A stretch of DNA of 64,000 nt, taken from positions 868,001 to 932,000 of the forward strand of contig NZ_OZ197277.1 in the NCBI RefSeq assembly GCF_964291045.1, read 5' to 3'. The first letter of the stretch is position 1, and each line of letters begins with the position of its first letter. The notes under the pieces are model-generated. The model saw only the letters and a program-made list of their open reading frames with translations, had not been told where the DNA came from and did no database searches. Made by a program: the position numbers and the translations under genes. Origin of the DNA: PALSA-1444 sp964291045 (lineage in GTDB: Bacteria > Chlamydiota > Chlamydiia > Chlamydiales > Rhabdochlamydiaceae). Shown piece after piece: positions 54,679-63,358 of this stretch.

Positions 54679-56031
54679 ATGAAAAGCACTCCTTTAGATG
54701 ACTTCTTTACTTTTCTCATGAAGGGAAATCTTCCTCTTGAGCGAAGGTTTTCGCCAAGTAGCTGTGTGAATGAAGAAGCTGTTTCTGAAAAACTCGAAGA
54801 AATCAAAAATAAGACTCAAGCGATATGGAATGAAATCAAGATCAAAACAGTGTATTGCACTTTTTTATCTTTAACAACCGCTTTACTCTTTACCCATCAA
54901 ATCAAACATATTGCTACCCCTCTTAACTTTTTACAGTTAGCGCCTCTTTTATTTTCTACAATTGCGCTCACCATGGCATCCATTTTTTTAAGTTACCGCG
55001 CTTTTCAAGCCCATGCTCATTTAAAAAAATGCGATGAATATAGCGATGTTTTTCAATTTAAACAAAAACTCATGCAATTTGATCTGAATGCAGAAAATGA
55101 AACAGGTCTTCAACATCTCTTAGCTCTTGAGAACCAGTGTACGCCACCTTTTTATCAAAGAGCTATCGACTCTTTTCGGCAAAATGAAAAAAATCAATTA
55201 GTTAAAGGATATTTTTCCTCGATGTCTTTAGATATTAATGACATTTTTTTCAATCTGCCTATTCACTTGGTTAGCACTTACTCCATTGAGGATAATAGCA
55301 GCTCTTTCAATATTAATGATCAAGTGACTCCCTTTCTTGTAAAATACCCTTCTCTCAATCATATTGAGCCATTTTTTAGCCCTTCTCTTTATCTCTACTT
55401 CTCAACAGCTCTTCAAAATGTGAAAACCATTATCCATAACCATCTAGATTATGTTCCTTCTGAGGCCAATGTTAACTTGGCTTTGCAAGATGTTAAAAAT
55501 ATTGCCTATCAATTTTTAAACTCTTCCTATCAGGAACCTCATTTTAGTGATTTCTTCGATCAATTTTGTAATAAAAAGCGCATTTTTTCTACGGAAGAGG
55601 CTCAATTTCATGCCTTAGGGCTTCTTTGTCATCAACTTGTACAAAGTGCAGATTACCGATTAACAGCCTCCTTTGCAGTTAAAACTCATCATATGAAAAA
55701 TATCTTAACTGAGCCTAATCTTTCACTATTAGAAATTGCTAGGCAATCATATCAAGATCATTTTATTGGCGTTCTTCTTTTTCTCCATTTTAAAGTCATG
55801 TTCTATACAGAACCTAATGACTACGCAAGCTTAGTTGTAAAAAAAGCTGAAGAAGACCCATCCACTCAGCGCTATCAATCTTACCGCCTATTCCTGAATA
55901 TGGTAAGACATGCTAATCCTGAGCTCCCTATTTATCATGAGGCTCTTCATCAATTCCTCCTGGCGTTTAGCGATTTTAAAAAATCATTCCTAAAAAAAAC
56001 ACAAGGGCCCAATCACACACAACTTGCTTAA
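54679..56031 (+). CDS. unknown membrane protein with two N-terminal segments
   Basis: A 450-residue protein: a 55-residue soluble start, hydrophobic segments at about 57-74 and 84-107, then a helical soluble region. The C-terminus has a helix pair around NPE (YRLFLNMVRHANPELPIYHE) spaced like a J-domain but without HPD. No enzyme motif. The AGGA site before the ATG supports the start. It is divergent from a related gene at 52992-54038. Such two-segment proteins in Chlamydiota are often inclusion-membrane (Inc) candidates because of their paired hydrophobic stretches, but the pair is not the usual close bilobed type; an inner-membrane location is equally possible. Confidence 0.65.
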   Translation: MKSTPLDDFFTFLMKGNLPLERRFSPSSCVNEEAVSEKLEEIKNKTQAIWNEIKIKTVYCTFLSLTTALLFTHQIKHIATPLNFLQLAPLLFSTIALTMASIFLSYRAFQAHAHLKKCDEYSDVFQFKQKLMQFDLNAENETGLQHLLALENQCTPPFYQRAIDSFRQNEKNQLVKGYFSSMSLDINDIFFNLPIHLVSTYSIEDNSSSFNINDQVTPFLVKYPSLNHIEPFFSPSLYLYFSTALQNVKTIIHNHLDYVPSEANVNLALQDVKNIAYQFLNSSYQEPHFSDFFDQFCNKKRIFSTEEAQFHALGLLCHQLVQSADYRLTASFAVKTHHMKNILTEPNLSLLEIARQSYQDHFIGVLLFLHFKVMFYTEPNDYASLVVKKAEEDPSTQRYQSYRLFLNMVRHANPELPIYHEALHQFLLAFSDFKKSFLKKTQGPNHTQLA

Positions 56032-56046
56032 AAAATAAAATTTGCG

Positions 56047-56104
56047 TATCTAAAAAGACTATTTATTGAATCCAAAAATAAAGCTTTAAGCCTCTTTTTA
56101 GATA
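56047..56104. repeat. 11-base inverted repeat downstream of the membrane protein gene
   Basis: TATCTAAAAAG (56047-56057) and CTTTTTAGATA (56094-56104) are exact reverse complements, separated by 36 bases. Possibly a long-loop terminator or a scar of a small mobile sequence. Confidence 0.4.
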
Positions 56105-56116
56105 AAATATTCTCTT

Positions 56117-56137
56117 AAAAATCACTGAGTGATTTTT
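56117..56137 (+). terminator. palindromic hairpin, probable terminator
   Basis: AAAAATCACT (56117-56126) and AGTGATTTTT (56128-56137) form a 10-base stem ending in five T, 86 bases after the stop of the membrane protein gene. The loop as written is one base, so the top pairs must open. Confidence 0.5.
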
Positions 56138-56296
56138 ACATCTCCTTATGGGTAGAAAAAATTCTATATCTATCACATTCATAATGGATCACACTTGCTA
56201 AGCTGCAACCTCTCGCCTCTTCTTTTTTACAAAAAATAAAATAAATTCTTTTCTTTTAATGAACCCTTTCTAATAATCACCTTTTATAGGAGTTTT

Positions 56297-57199
56297 ATGA
56301 AACGGTATTACGCTATAGCTACAATGCTATTTTTATCTTCTCTCAAGGCCTCTTCTTACGGCTTTTCAGATTACAATTTTATTAACCCTTCTACCCCTTA
56401 TCAAATAGAGGGTACTACCCATTACGTGGATAAAGCCTTTTTTAAAGATCAAACAAAAGGGCATCTTCACTACGGTGATGCTTCAAACACACTTTACTAC
56501 ACCCACTTTATCGATGAAGAAAATAGCCTAACTTATGGAATGGGCTATGATTTCTTAAACCTGGGGTGGAAAAATAACCCAGCTTTTTTAGAAAATCAGT
56601 TTCATTATCTAAATGGTTCTGTGGGGTTTGTCTCTACAACGCTTAAAGATTGGCGGTGGGTCATCAATAGCGGATTTTCTGTGGATACTAAAGGCCTTAA
56701 TTTTGGACAATCAGCTGTCTATCATGGGATGCTTTGGGGAAGATACGATACCACAAAGAATATTGGCGTCAATGTTGGGGCTCTAGGTTGGTACGGGGTA
56801 AAAAATGGAAGAGCCTTTCCTATCTTTGGTATTGACTCTTGCTATAGAGATCACTGGAAAATCCAAGCTATTTTCCCTCTTGATGCCTCAATTTCTTATC
56901 AACTAGATAAAAATTGGCTGCTCGGGGTGATGTATGAAAATGTAGGCGGGCCTTATAAATATCCAAGAAGAGCTCACCACCCTTTAATAGAAGAGTCTTC
57001 TCCAATTTTTATGATCAAATCAACAGGCATCACAGCTTTACTGCAGTTTAATCAAGAAGAGCACATTCAAGCTTCTCTTGGCGCAGGTTGGAATTTAGGA
57101 GGATCACTCTTGATTAAAGATTCCACCAATCATAATGGAATCCGTTACCCCTTCCATTCAGCCCCCTACGCGCAAGGAAACTTCTCAATGAATTTTTAA
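56297..57199 (+). CDS. predicted outer-membrane beta-barrel protein
   Basis: A 300-residue protein with an N-terminal signal peptide (MKRYYAIATMLFLSSLKASS, cleavage likely around 19-22) followed by alternating strands rich in Tyr, Trp and Gly (LHYGDASNTLYYTHFIDE, SLTYGMGYDFLNLGW, RWVINSGFSVDTKGLNFGQ) and a terminal Phe in GNFSMNF, the beta-signal recognised by BamA. No family is assigned; a DUF6268-like barrel is a guess. A TAGGAG site fixes the start. It stands alone and ends 4 bases from the converging secreted-protein gene. Confidence 0.75.
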   Translation: MKRYYAIATMLFLSSLKASSYGFSDYNFINPSTPYQIEGTTHYVDKAFFKDQTKGHLHYGDASNTLYYTHFIDEENSLTYGMGYDFLNLGWKNNPAFLENQFHYLNGSVGFVSTTLKDWRWVINSGFSVDTKGLNFGQSAVYHGMLWGRYDTTKNIGVNVGALGWYGVKNGRAFPIFGIDSCYRDHWKIQAIFPLDASISYQLDKNWLLGVMYENVGGPYKYPRRAHHPLIEESSPIFMIKSTGITALLQFNQEEHIQASLGAGWNLGGSLLIKDSTNHNGIRYPFHSAPYAQGNFSMNF

Positions 57200-57203
57200 A
57201 ATA

Positions 57204-57812
57204 CTACGATCTTGCAGCTGTTTTTCCAGGGGAGAGCTTAAATGAGTCAATAAATTGTTTGTAATGAGTTTCATCATAACTTGGGATTTCACACTCCATC
57301 GCCATGAGATACAAACTGTTTTTTACCATTACAGCTCTACCCTTAAAATAGACGTTTCCTGCACTAATAAAAAAATCAAGGGCTTCATGACCATCCACTA
57401 ACACTAAATCTGCAAAAAGAAGTTGATTCGTGGGATTATAGGTTAAAATTCCATTTAAAAAACTCTCTAAGCTCCCTTGAGCATACCCCTCATCCACAAA
57501 ATCGGGATACTGGGCAACGAGTAACATAAATACCGAATCTGACTCAGAAGAAGAGATATAAGCATCATACTTGAGCTCAAATCCAGCCTCTGGCATGGTC
57601 ATTTTTTCAGAAATATGTTCAGGTTCTGTGGGCATGTATAGTGAGCAGTTACTGCTTTTTGCATAATATTCTGTCCAGCCAACAGGAATAATGGGCTGCG
57701 TGAGTGTAGATAGTGGTTTAGGATCAGAATACAACATCGAAGAGCTGCTCAAAAGAAAAAGCCCTCCCATTACAACCGTTGCTATCTTTTTTAACCTTTT
57801 GATTTGAATCAT
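57204..57812 (-). CDS. secreted protein of unknown function, DcrB/PsbP-like fold suspected
   Basis: A 202-residue protein. A signal peptide covers about residues 1-31 (KKIATVVMGGLFLLSSSSML), without a lipobox. The mature part (GWTEYYAKSSNCSLYMPTEP, ELKYDAYISSSESDSVFMLL, and the end HYKQFIDSFKL) resembles the DUF1795/PsbP-like alpha-beta proteins found in chlamydiae and planctomycetes, in which the last helix reads like FxxSF. A GGGGAGA site precedes the ATG. It is 82 bases downstream of the Yip1-type gene. Confidence 0.65.
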   Translation of the reverse strand: MIQIKRLKKIATVVMGGLFLLSSSSMLYSDPKPLSTLTQPIIPVGWTEYYAKSSNCSLYMPTEPEHISEKMTMPEAGFELKYDAYISSSESDSVFMLLVAQYPDFVDEGYAQGSLESFLNGILTYNPTNQLLFADLVLVDGHEALDFFISAGNVYFKGRAVMVKNSLYLMAMECEIPSYDETHYKQFIDSFKLSPGKTAARS

Positions 57813-57893
57813 ATGTTCTCCCCTATACTTATGATTGATCTATTTTGAAGACGCCCCTTTGATGAAGAAAAAAGGGGTTTTACCACCTAATCA

Positions 57894-58523
57894 TTAATAA
57901 AATAATCCCGGTACGATCACAGAAAAAACGATGCATGCTCCCATGATAACAAGAGCCATTAAGAGCAGGTTAAAAAGCGCCTTCCATGTAGAAAATTGCT
58001 GAACCTCTGCTAATGTTTTAAGCATGATAACGCAGCCCCACACTCCAGCTACAAATTGAAGTAAAGAGCTCACTCCTAAAAAAATCATCTCGGATGATGT
58101 GAAAGCGGTTTGAAAAAAACCTGAAGTAAAAAGAGTCTCTTTAAAAACAATCATTTGAATGATCCAGATGAGAAGCGTTACCCTTGATACAGAACTTGAC
58201 CAACTCACTGCAGCTCTTATCCCAGAATATCCTCCCTTACCGCCAACCCACTTCCCTGTCCAATAAAGAAGAGAAGAGGTGATATTAATGCCTATCCATC
58301 CTAAAACTAGCCCTCCTATAGCACCGCTAATAATGATGGTAAGTAGGGATGCCTCATCTCCAACATAGGTGTTTTGAAAAATTTGTAATAGAAGAGGAAA
58401 TCCATAAATCCAATAAAGTAAAGGGAGACAATACCCAGAACTGTACCGAATAATCGCCCGAATTGTTGCCCTTGGATGAATCCAAATCCCTAGCCAAGGA
58501 TTGACAGACAGCTTTTTTTGCAT
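57894..58523 (-). CDS. Yip1-family membrane protein
   Basis: A 209-residue protein with five hydrophobic segments. The start NPWLGIWIHPRATIRAII and the following pattern of membrane helices (GAIGGLVLGWIGINITSSLL, LYWTGKWVGGKGGYS) match the bacterial Yip1 domain (PF04893-like), whose role in bacteria is not known. A strong AAGGAG site precedes the ATG. It is followed in the same direction by the secreted protein gene. Confidence 0.78.
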   Translation of the reverse strand: MQKKLSVNPWLGIWIHPRATIRAIIRYSSGYCLPLLYWIYGFPLLLQIFQNTYVGDEASLLTIIISGAIGGLVLGWIGINITSSLLYWTGKWVGGKGGYSGIRAAVSWSSSVSRVTLLIWIIQMIVFKETLFTSGFFQTAFTSSEMIFLGVSSLLQFVAGVWGCVIMLKTLAEVQQFSTWKALFNLLLMALVIMGACIVFSVIVPGLFY

Positions 58524-58881
58524 GTAAACTCCTTCCCTTTTCCCCTAGCCTTTAATGGAGGGGGCTTTATGCTTAGGGTAATAATTAAAATTATAATTTT
58601 CAATATTATTTTATCACAATAAGAGAGAGTTAAAGAAAATCACTATTGATGCGCAAGAGAATCAATGAGATAAAATCAAAAAATAGGATTTTATTTTTTT
58701 CAATTTTATAAAAAAGAGATAAGCTAAATTTAAATATTAAATAAGAAAATCGATTTAGTGAGAAAATCACTCTCAAAATGATTTGAAGAAGTGCAAATAT
58801 GAACCCGATAAAAAAAATGTATTTTATCTTCAATAAAACAGTTTAAAGCAGGTAAAGCACCTGCTTTGAACCATTAAAGAA
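58524..58881. other. AT-rich spacer between acpP and the Yip1-type gene
   Basis: The 358 bases contain the acpP terminator at the right end. A 67-codon minus-strand frame (58630-58833) has low-complexity Ile/Phe/Lys composition expected from random AT-rich DNA and no ribosome site, so I do not call it. The promoter for the Yip1-type gene is probably near 58540-58600 but is not distinct. Confidence 0.5.
58845..58867 (-). terminator. terminator of the fatty acid synthesis operon
   Basis: AAAGCAGGT (58845-58853) and ACCTGCTTT (58859-58867) form a perfect 9-base stem with a 5-base loop, 15 bases past the acpP stop, followed on the minus strand by a T-containing stretch (AAACTGTTTT). Confidence 0.72.
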
Positions 58882-59121
58882 TTAAATGTTTTTCTTTTTT
58901 TGAATAAAAGAGACAACATCTCCTACTGTTTTAAGTTTTTCCGCTTCTTCTTCAGCGATTTCAAAACCAAAACGTTCTTCAAATGTCATAATGAGCTCTG
59001 TGAGATCAAGAGAATCTGCATTAAGATCTTCAATGAACGACTTATTTAAGCCGACATCTGCAATGTCAACACCGAGTTGTTCAACCACGATGTCAATGAC
59101 GTCTTTTTCTAAAGATGACAT
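58882..59121 (-). CDS. acpP: acyl carrier protein
   Basis: A 79-residue ACP that carries growing acyl chains on 4'-phosphopantetheine. The attachment Ser37 is in the conserved DLNADSLDLTELIM; the acidic recognition helix II follows, and the chain ends KKKNI. An AAGGA site precedes the ATG. Last gene of the fabH-fabD-fabG-acpP operon, 30 bases after fabG, with a terminator behind it. Confidence 0.97.
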   Translation of the reverse strand: MSSLEKDVIDIVVEQLGVDIADVGLNKSFIEDLNADSLDLTELIMTFEERFGFEIAEEEAEKLKTVGDVVSFIQKKKNI

Positions 59122-59151
59122 AGTATAGTTTCCTTTTTAAAAAAATTCATA

Positions 59152-59904
59152 TTACATAACCATTCCACCATCAACAGTCAATACTTGACCTGTGATGTAA
59201 TTGGACATAGAGCTTGCTAAGAAAAGCGCTGCATGCGCAATCTCTTCTGGGGATCCAAAACGATTAAGCGGTATTTCTTTAAAAATCGCCTGTTTTTGAT
59301 CTTCTGTCAGTTCATCTGTCATCGATGTTTCGATAAATCCAGGAGCGATGCAGTTAACACAAATGCCCCGGCTAGCAACTTCTTTTGCTAAAGATTTTGT
59401 CATCCCAATCATCCCCGATTTTGAGGCGGCATAATTTGTTTGACCAGCATTTCCCATGAGGCCAACAACAGAAGAGATATTAATGATTTTACCCCTCTTG
59501 GCTTTTAGCATTGGCCGGATTAAAGCTTGCGAGGTGTTGTAGACTGATTTTAAATTGACATTGATAACACTATCCCAATCTTGCTCTGTCATTTTCATGA
59601 GAAGTGTATCTTTTGTAATCCCTGCATTATTGACCAAAATATCCACTGTTTTCATCTCACTTAGCACTTCTAAAATCGCTTCATCAACGCTTTTTTTATC
59701 TGCAATATTTAAAAGCTTAAATCCAAATTTCTGATCGGAAGAGCCCCGTTTTTCCATTTCCGATACTACCTCTAAAGCTCTTTCTAAATGGGTTCCAAAA
59801 ATGATAACAGAGGCGCCCTCTTCTGCAAATTTAAGGGCAATCGCCTTTCCAATTCCACTTGTTCCCCCTGTGACAAGAGCTACTTGCTGCTTAAGTTGTG
59901 GCAT
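59152..59904 (-). CDS. fabG: 3-oxoacyl-ACP reductase
   Basis: A 250-residue short-chain dehydrogenase that reduces beta-ketoacyl-ACP with NADPH. The cofactor loop TGGTSGIG is at 12-19, NNAG at 92-95, and the catalytic Ser144, Tyr158 and Lys162 lie in NISSVVGLMGN and TNYAASKSG. The end reads TGQVLTVDGGMVM as usual. Its first 14 bases overlap the end of fabD, indicating coupled translation. Confidence 0.96.
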   Translation of the reverse strand: MPQLKQQVALVTGGTSGIGKAIALKFAEEGASVIIFGTHLERALEVVSEMEKRGSSDQKFGFKLLNIADKKSVDEAILEVLSEMKTVDILVNNAGITKDTLLMKMTEQDWDSVINVNLKSVYNTSQALIRPMLKAKRGKIINISSVVGLMGNAGQTNYAASKSGMIGMTKSLAKEVASRGICVNCIAPGFIETSMTDELTEDQKQAIFKEIPLNRFGSPEEIAHAALFLASSMSNYITGQVLTVDGGMVM

Positions 59905-60820
59905 ATAGGCTCTCCAGGAGGGTTAAATCACTGATTTTTTCAATGGATAACGTAGGAGCTAAGACACCCATTTTTTTATTCATGCCTGCAAGCGTTTTTC
60001 CAGGGCCCATTTCAATGTAAGTTGTGATATTTTCTTTTTGCAGTGTTGCTATACCTTTTTCCCAGTAAGTCGTACTCACAACTTGCTCTATTAAAGAAGA
60101 TCTAATTAAAGAACTATCACTTACAATTTCCCCTGAAACGTTCATCACAAGATTAACTGGGCTCTTTTTTAATAAGACCTCTTGAAGCGCTTTTTTTAAT
60201 TTTAGTTGAGCAGATTTCATTAAAGGAGTATGAAACGCTCCTGAGACATCAAGAGGAAGAATACGTCTTGCTCCTTCTGCTTTTAGCATCTCTTCTGCGC
60301 TGCCCATATGTTCTTCATAGCCAGCAATCACCACTTGACCTGGACAGTTAAGATTGGCAATCCAAATCCCTTCTGGTAAAAAAGAGGCTACTTTATCAGG
60401 ATTAAGCCCCAGTACAACCCGCATCACGCCTCTTTTCTCCTGACACGCCTCTTGCATGAGCTTTCCTCTTAAGGCAACAAGCTTAAGACAGCTGATGAAA
60501 TCGATTTTATCTGCAGCAAAAAGGGCTGTATACTCTCCAAGACTTAAACCTGCACACGCTGTAGGGGTTAAAAAAGGGAATTCTTTTTGAACGTTATTTA
60601 AGATGACAGCAGACATAAGAAAAATGGCAGGCTGGCTGTATCTTGTTTCTGAAAGGGTTTCTAAAGGCCCTTCAAACATCACCTCTTTAAAAGAATACGA
60701 TAAACAATCTGATGCCTCTTCAACAATTTGACGAGCCGTTGCAAAATTTTCGTAAAAATCTTTGCACATGCCCACATATTGAGATCCTTGTCCAGGAAAA
60801 ATAAACCCATATTTATTCAT
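59891..60820 (-). CDS. fabD: malonyl CoA-ACP transacylase
   Basis: A 309-residue FabD that moves malonyl from CoA to ACP. The nucleophile Ser93 is in the GLSLGEY motif, the carboxylate-binding Arg118 in ALRGKLMQ, and the catalytic His197 in SGAFHTPLM; the start FIFPGQGSQYVGM is typical. It overlaps fabH by 8 bases and fabG by 14. Confidence 0.95.
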   Translation of the reverse strand: MNKYGFIFPGQGSQYVGMCKDFYENFATARQIVEEASDCLSYSFKEVMFEGPLETLSETRYSQPAIFLMSAVILNNVQKEFPFLTPTACAGLSLGEYTALFAADKIDFISCLKLVALRGKLMQEACQEKRGVMRVVLGLNPDKVASFLPEGIWIANLNCPGQVVIAGYEEHMGSAEEMLKAEGARRILPLDVSGAFHTPLMKSAQLKLKKALQEVLLKKSPVNLVMNVSGEIVSDSSLIRSSLIEQVVSTTYWEKGIATLQKENITTYIEMGPGKTLAGMNKKMGVLAPTLSIEKISDLTLLESLYATT

Positions 60821-61814
60821 AAGTTAAAACAGATGCTCCCCATGTTAATCCTGAGCCAAACGCCGGAAGTAAAAGATGATCTCCCGGTTTTAACTGATTT
60901 TCCTCTAGTAGCTCATCTAAGGCAATACCCACAGATGAAGCCGATGTGTTACCGTATTTATGAATCGTTACAAAAACTTTTTCCATCGCAATATTAAATC
61001 GTTTAGCTAGCGCTTCAATGATCCGGATATTCGCTTGATGAGGAACAAGCCAAGTGATGTCTTCTTCTTTAAGCCCAGATTTTTCAATAGAATCTTTTGA
61101 AGCAGACTCCATCCTCCGAACAGCATGTTTAAACACCTCTTTCCCCTCCATCTTTAGAAAATGGAGCTCTTCTTCAACAGTTTGCTGCGAGGCTGGCCTA
61201 CGAGATCCTCCTGCAGGAAGAATGAGTAAATGCGATAGATCTCCATCTGCACCAAGTGTCACATCTTGAATTTTCAGTCCGCTCCCTTGTGAAGAGACAA
61301 CAGCTGCAGAAGCGCCGTCCCCAAAAAGAACACATGTATTGCGGTCTTTATAGTTCACAATGGAAGAGATTTTTTCTGATGCAATACAAAGAACATTTTT
61401 ATAAATGCCCGATTCAACAAACGCTTTTGCAATGGATAAAGCATAGAGGTAGCCCGTGCAAGCTGCCTGAATATCTAAAGCAGCTGCTTGTTTAGCGCCA
61501 AGTTCACTTTGAATGAGACACGCTGTGCTTGGAAAAATGTAGTCAGGTGTGAGCGTTGCACATAAAATAAGATCAATATCCCCTACTGAAATCATCGCTT
61601 TTGTGAGCGCTTTCTGAGCGGCTTTAACTCCCATGTGAGAGGTAAACTCATCAGGGGCCGCAATTCTTCTTTCTTTCATCCCTGTACGCGAGACGATCCA
61701 CTCATCATTTGTTTCAACCATTTTTTCTAGGTCTTGATTCGTTAAAACGCGTGAAGGGAGGTAGCTTCCTGTCCCAATAATCCGGGCTTGTTGTTGAATT
61801 TTTTGCATGTGCAT
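60813..61814 (-). CDS. fabH: 3-oxoacyl-ACP synthase III
   Basis: A KAS III enzyme that starts fatty acid synthesis from acetyl-CoA and malonyl-ACP. The active Cys lies in ALDIQAACTGYLYALS; the His is in WLVPHQANIRI and the Asn in IHKYGNTSASS; GSYLPSRVLTNQDLEKMVET and DEWIVSRTGMKERR are typical N-terminal sequences. The frame is open 15 codons further upstream (to a TTG at 61859), but homologues begin about ten residues before IGTGSYLP, so I take the ATG here; a second ATG two codons later is possible. First gene of the operon. Confidence 0.94.
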   Translation of the reverse strand: MHMQKIQQQARIIGTGSYLPSRVLTNQDLEKMVETNDEWIVSRTGMKERRIAAPDEFTSHMGVKAAQKALTKAMISVGDIDLILCATLTPDYIFPSTACLIQSELGAKQAAALDIQAACTGYLYALSIAKAFVESGIYKNVLCIASEKISSIVNYKDRNTCVLFGDGASAAVVSSQGSGLKIQDVTLGADGDLSHLLILPAGGSRRPASQQTVEEELHFLKMEGKEVFKHAVRRMESASKDSIEKSGLKEEDITWLVPHQANIRIIEALAKRFNIAMEKVFVTIHKYGNTSASSVGIALDELLEENQLKPGDHLLLPAFGSGLTWGASVLTYE

Positions 61815-62004
61815 CCAGTATACATAAACTCTTAAAAAAAGAGAACTCTCCATCCTCAATTAACTTCTAAGAACCATTTACATGTTTTTTGTTAGATAAG
61901 CTTGGGGTAGAGAAAATAGACTCTTTTGATCCCTAGTAAGCGCTTCTAAGAACATAAGAGAGCTTACCTATGGGATCATACCTTTTTAGCTTAGGTGATG
62001 GTGC

Positions 62005-62034
62005 TTGACTTTGTGAGTTTCTACTGAATTATAT
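62005..62034 (+). promoter_or_regulatory. candidate promoter of rarA
   Basis: TTGACT (62005-62010) is followed after 18 bases by TTATAT (62029-62034), about 50 bases before the rarA ATG. The boxes match the sigma-70 consensus at five and four positions; spacing is one base longer than ideal. Confidence 0.42.
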
Positions 62035-62086
62035 AGAGATATTTCTTTGATGTTCTCTTTACCTCATATGCTATAAAATAGGGTAT

Positions 62087-63358
62087 ATGAATAAGATCCC
62101 TCTTGCTGAGCTCATGAGACCTCAAACCCTTGAAGAAACATCAGGGCAGAGCCACTTAATTTCTTCTCAAGGGTTTTTAACCCATCTCATTGAGGCAAAA
62201 AAACCGCTCTCTCTTCTTCTGTGGGGCCCGCCTGGCTGCGGCAAGACAACTCTTGCTAAGCTCTATGCAAATTCTCTAGATGCCCATTTTTACCCTATCA
62301 GCCCCCTGATGCACGGCATTTCGGATTTAAAAGCGCTCATTGAAAAGCAACGTCAATCACCCCTCCTTTCTCAAAGACTCATCATCTTTGTGGATGAGAT
62401 TCACAGGTTTAATAAAGCGCAGCAAGATATTTTCCTCCCTTATCTTGAAAACGGAACCTTGATTTTAATTGGAGCCACCACAGAAAACCCCTCCTTTGCT
62501 CTGAATAAAGCGTTGATATCAAGGCTCCGTGTGTTACAGCTTCATCCTCTTTCTGATGATGAGCTAGAAAAAGTGCTCTTACGGTATGAGTCTAAAGTGC
62601 GCAGTCTACATCTTACTTTAGAAGCTAGAGTCCTTCTCATCCGTATGGCTCAAGGAGATGCAAGACATCTCTTAAATCTCATTGAAAATATTGAGCACGA
62701 TTTAGGAGAGATCACACCTCAAAAGTTAGAGCTTTTAGCGCAGCAAAGGCCAGCTTTATACGACGCTCATGCAGATACGCACTACCAGCTGATTTCAGCT
62801 CTTCATAAAGCAGTGAGAGGATCAGATCCTGACGCCTCTTTATATTGGCTCTCAAGAATGTTAGAAGGAGGAGAGTCCCCTCTTTATCTTGCAAGAAGAA
62901 TCACCCGTATGGCCATTGAAGATGTTGGACTTGCCGACCCTGAAGCGCTTTCAAGGTGTCTTCACGCCTGGGAAACGTATGAGAAATTAGGCTCACCTGA
63001 GGGGGATTTAGCGCTAGCAGAAGCTATTGTTTACTTAGCGCTTGCTCCTAAGAGTAATGCCATTTATACCGCCTTTAAACAAGCAAGAGCTCTTGCAAAA
63101 GAAACCTCTCACTTTCCTCCCCCACCTTGGATTATCAACGCGCCTACTTCCTTGATGAAAGATTTAGGGTACGGTAAGGGGTATGTGTATGATCATGATG
63201 CAGATGACTCTTTTTCAGGGCAAAACTATTTCCCTCCTGGCATGGAAAGAGTCTCTTTTTACCATCCTCGCTTAAGAGGATTTGAAAGAGAGATGAAGAA
63301 AAGAGCTGATTATTTTCAAAAACTTCGGGAGCAAAAAGCGGAAGAAGAGAAGCTTTAA
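62087..63358 (+). CDS. rarA: replication-associated recombination protein A (AAA+ ATPase)
   Basis: A 423-residue RarA/MgsA/WRNIP1-type ATPase acting at stalled replication forks. The start LAELMRPQTLEETSGQSHL is diagnostic; Walker A is GPPGCGKTT at 47-55, Walker B IIFVDEIHRFN with the family-specific FNKAQQD, sensor 1 is GATTENPSF, and the C-terminal tetramerisation domain contains GSDPDASLYWLSRMLEGGE and the final GKGYVYDHDAD. Complete length for the family. It overlaps the end of converging dnaG by 4 bases. Confidence 0.95.
   Translation: MNKIPLAELMRPQTLEETSGQSHLISSQGFLTHLIEAKKPLSLLLWGPPGCGKTTLAKLYANSLDAHFYPISPLMHGISDLKALIEKQRQSPLLSQRLIIFVDEIHRFNKAQQDIFLPYLENGTLILIGATTENPSFALNKALISRLRVLQLHPLSDDELEKVLLRYESKVRSLHLTLEARVLLIRMAQGDARHLLNLIENIEHDLGEITPQKLELLAQQRPALYDAHADTHYQLISALHKAVRGSDPDASLYWLSRMLEGGESPLYLARRITRMAIEDVGLADPEALSRCLHAWETYEKLGSPEGDLALAEAIVYLALAPKSNAIYTAFKQARALAKETSHFPPPPWIINAPTSLMKDLGYGKGYVYDHDADDSFSGQNYFPPGMERVSFYHPRLRGFEREMKKRADYFQKLREQKAEEEKL

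Noticed and set aside
54534..54806. 90-codon minus-strand frame across the start of the 450-residue gene
   Set aside because: It overlaps the start of a better-supported gene with a ribosome site, and its composition is unlike neighbouring proteins.
58630..58833. 67-codon minus-strand frame upstream of the Yip1-type gene
   Set aside because: Low-complexity Ile/Phe/Lys/Leu composition as expected from AT-rich DNA, no ribosome site, no match to any pattern.
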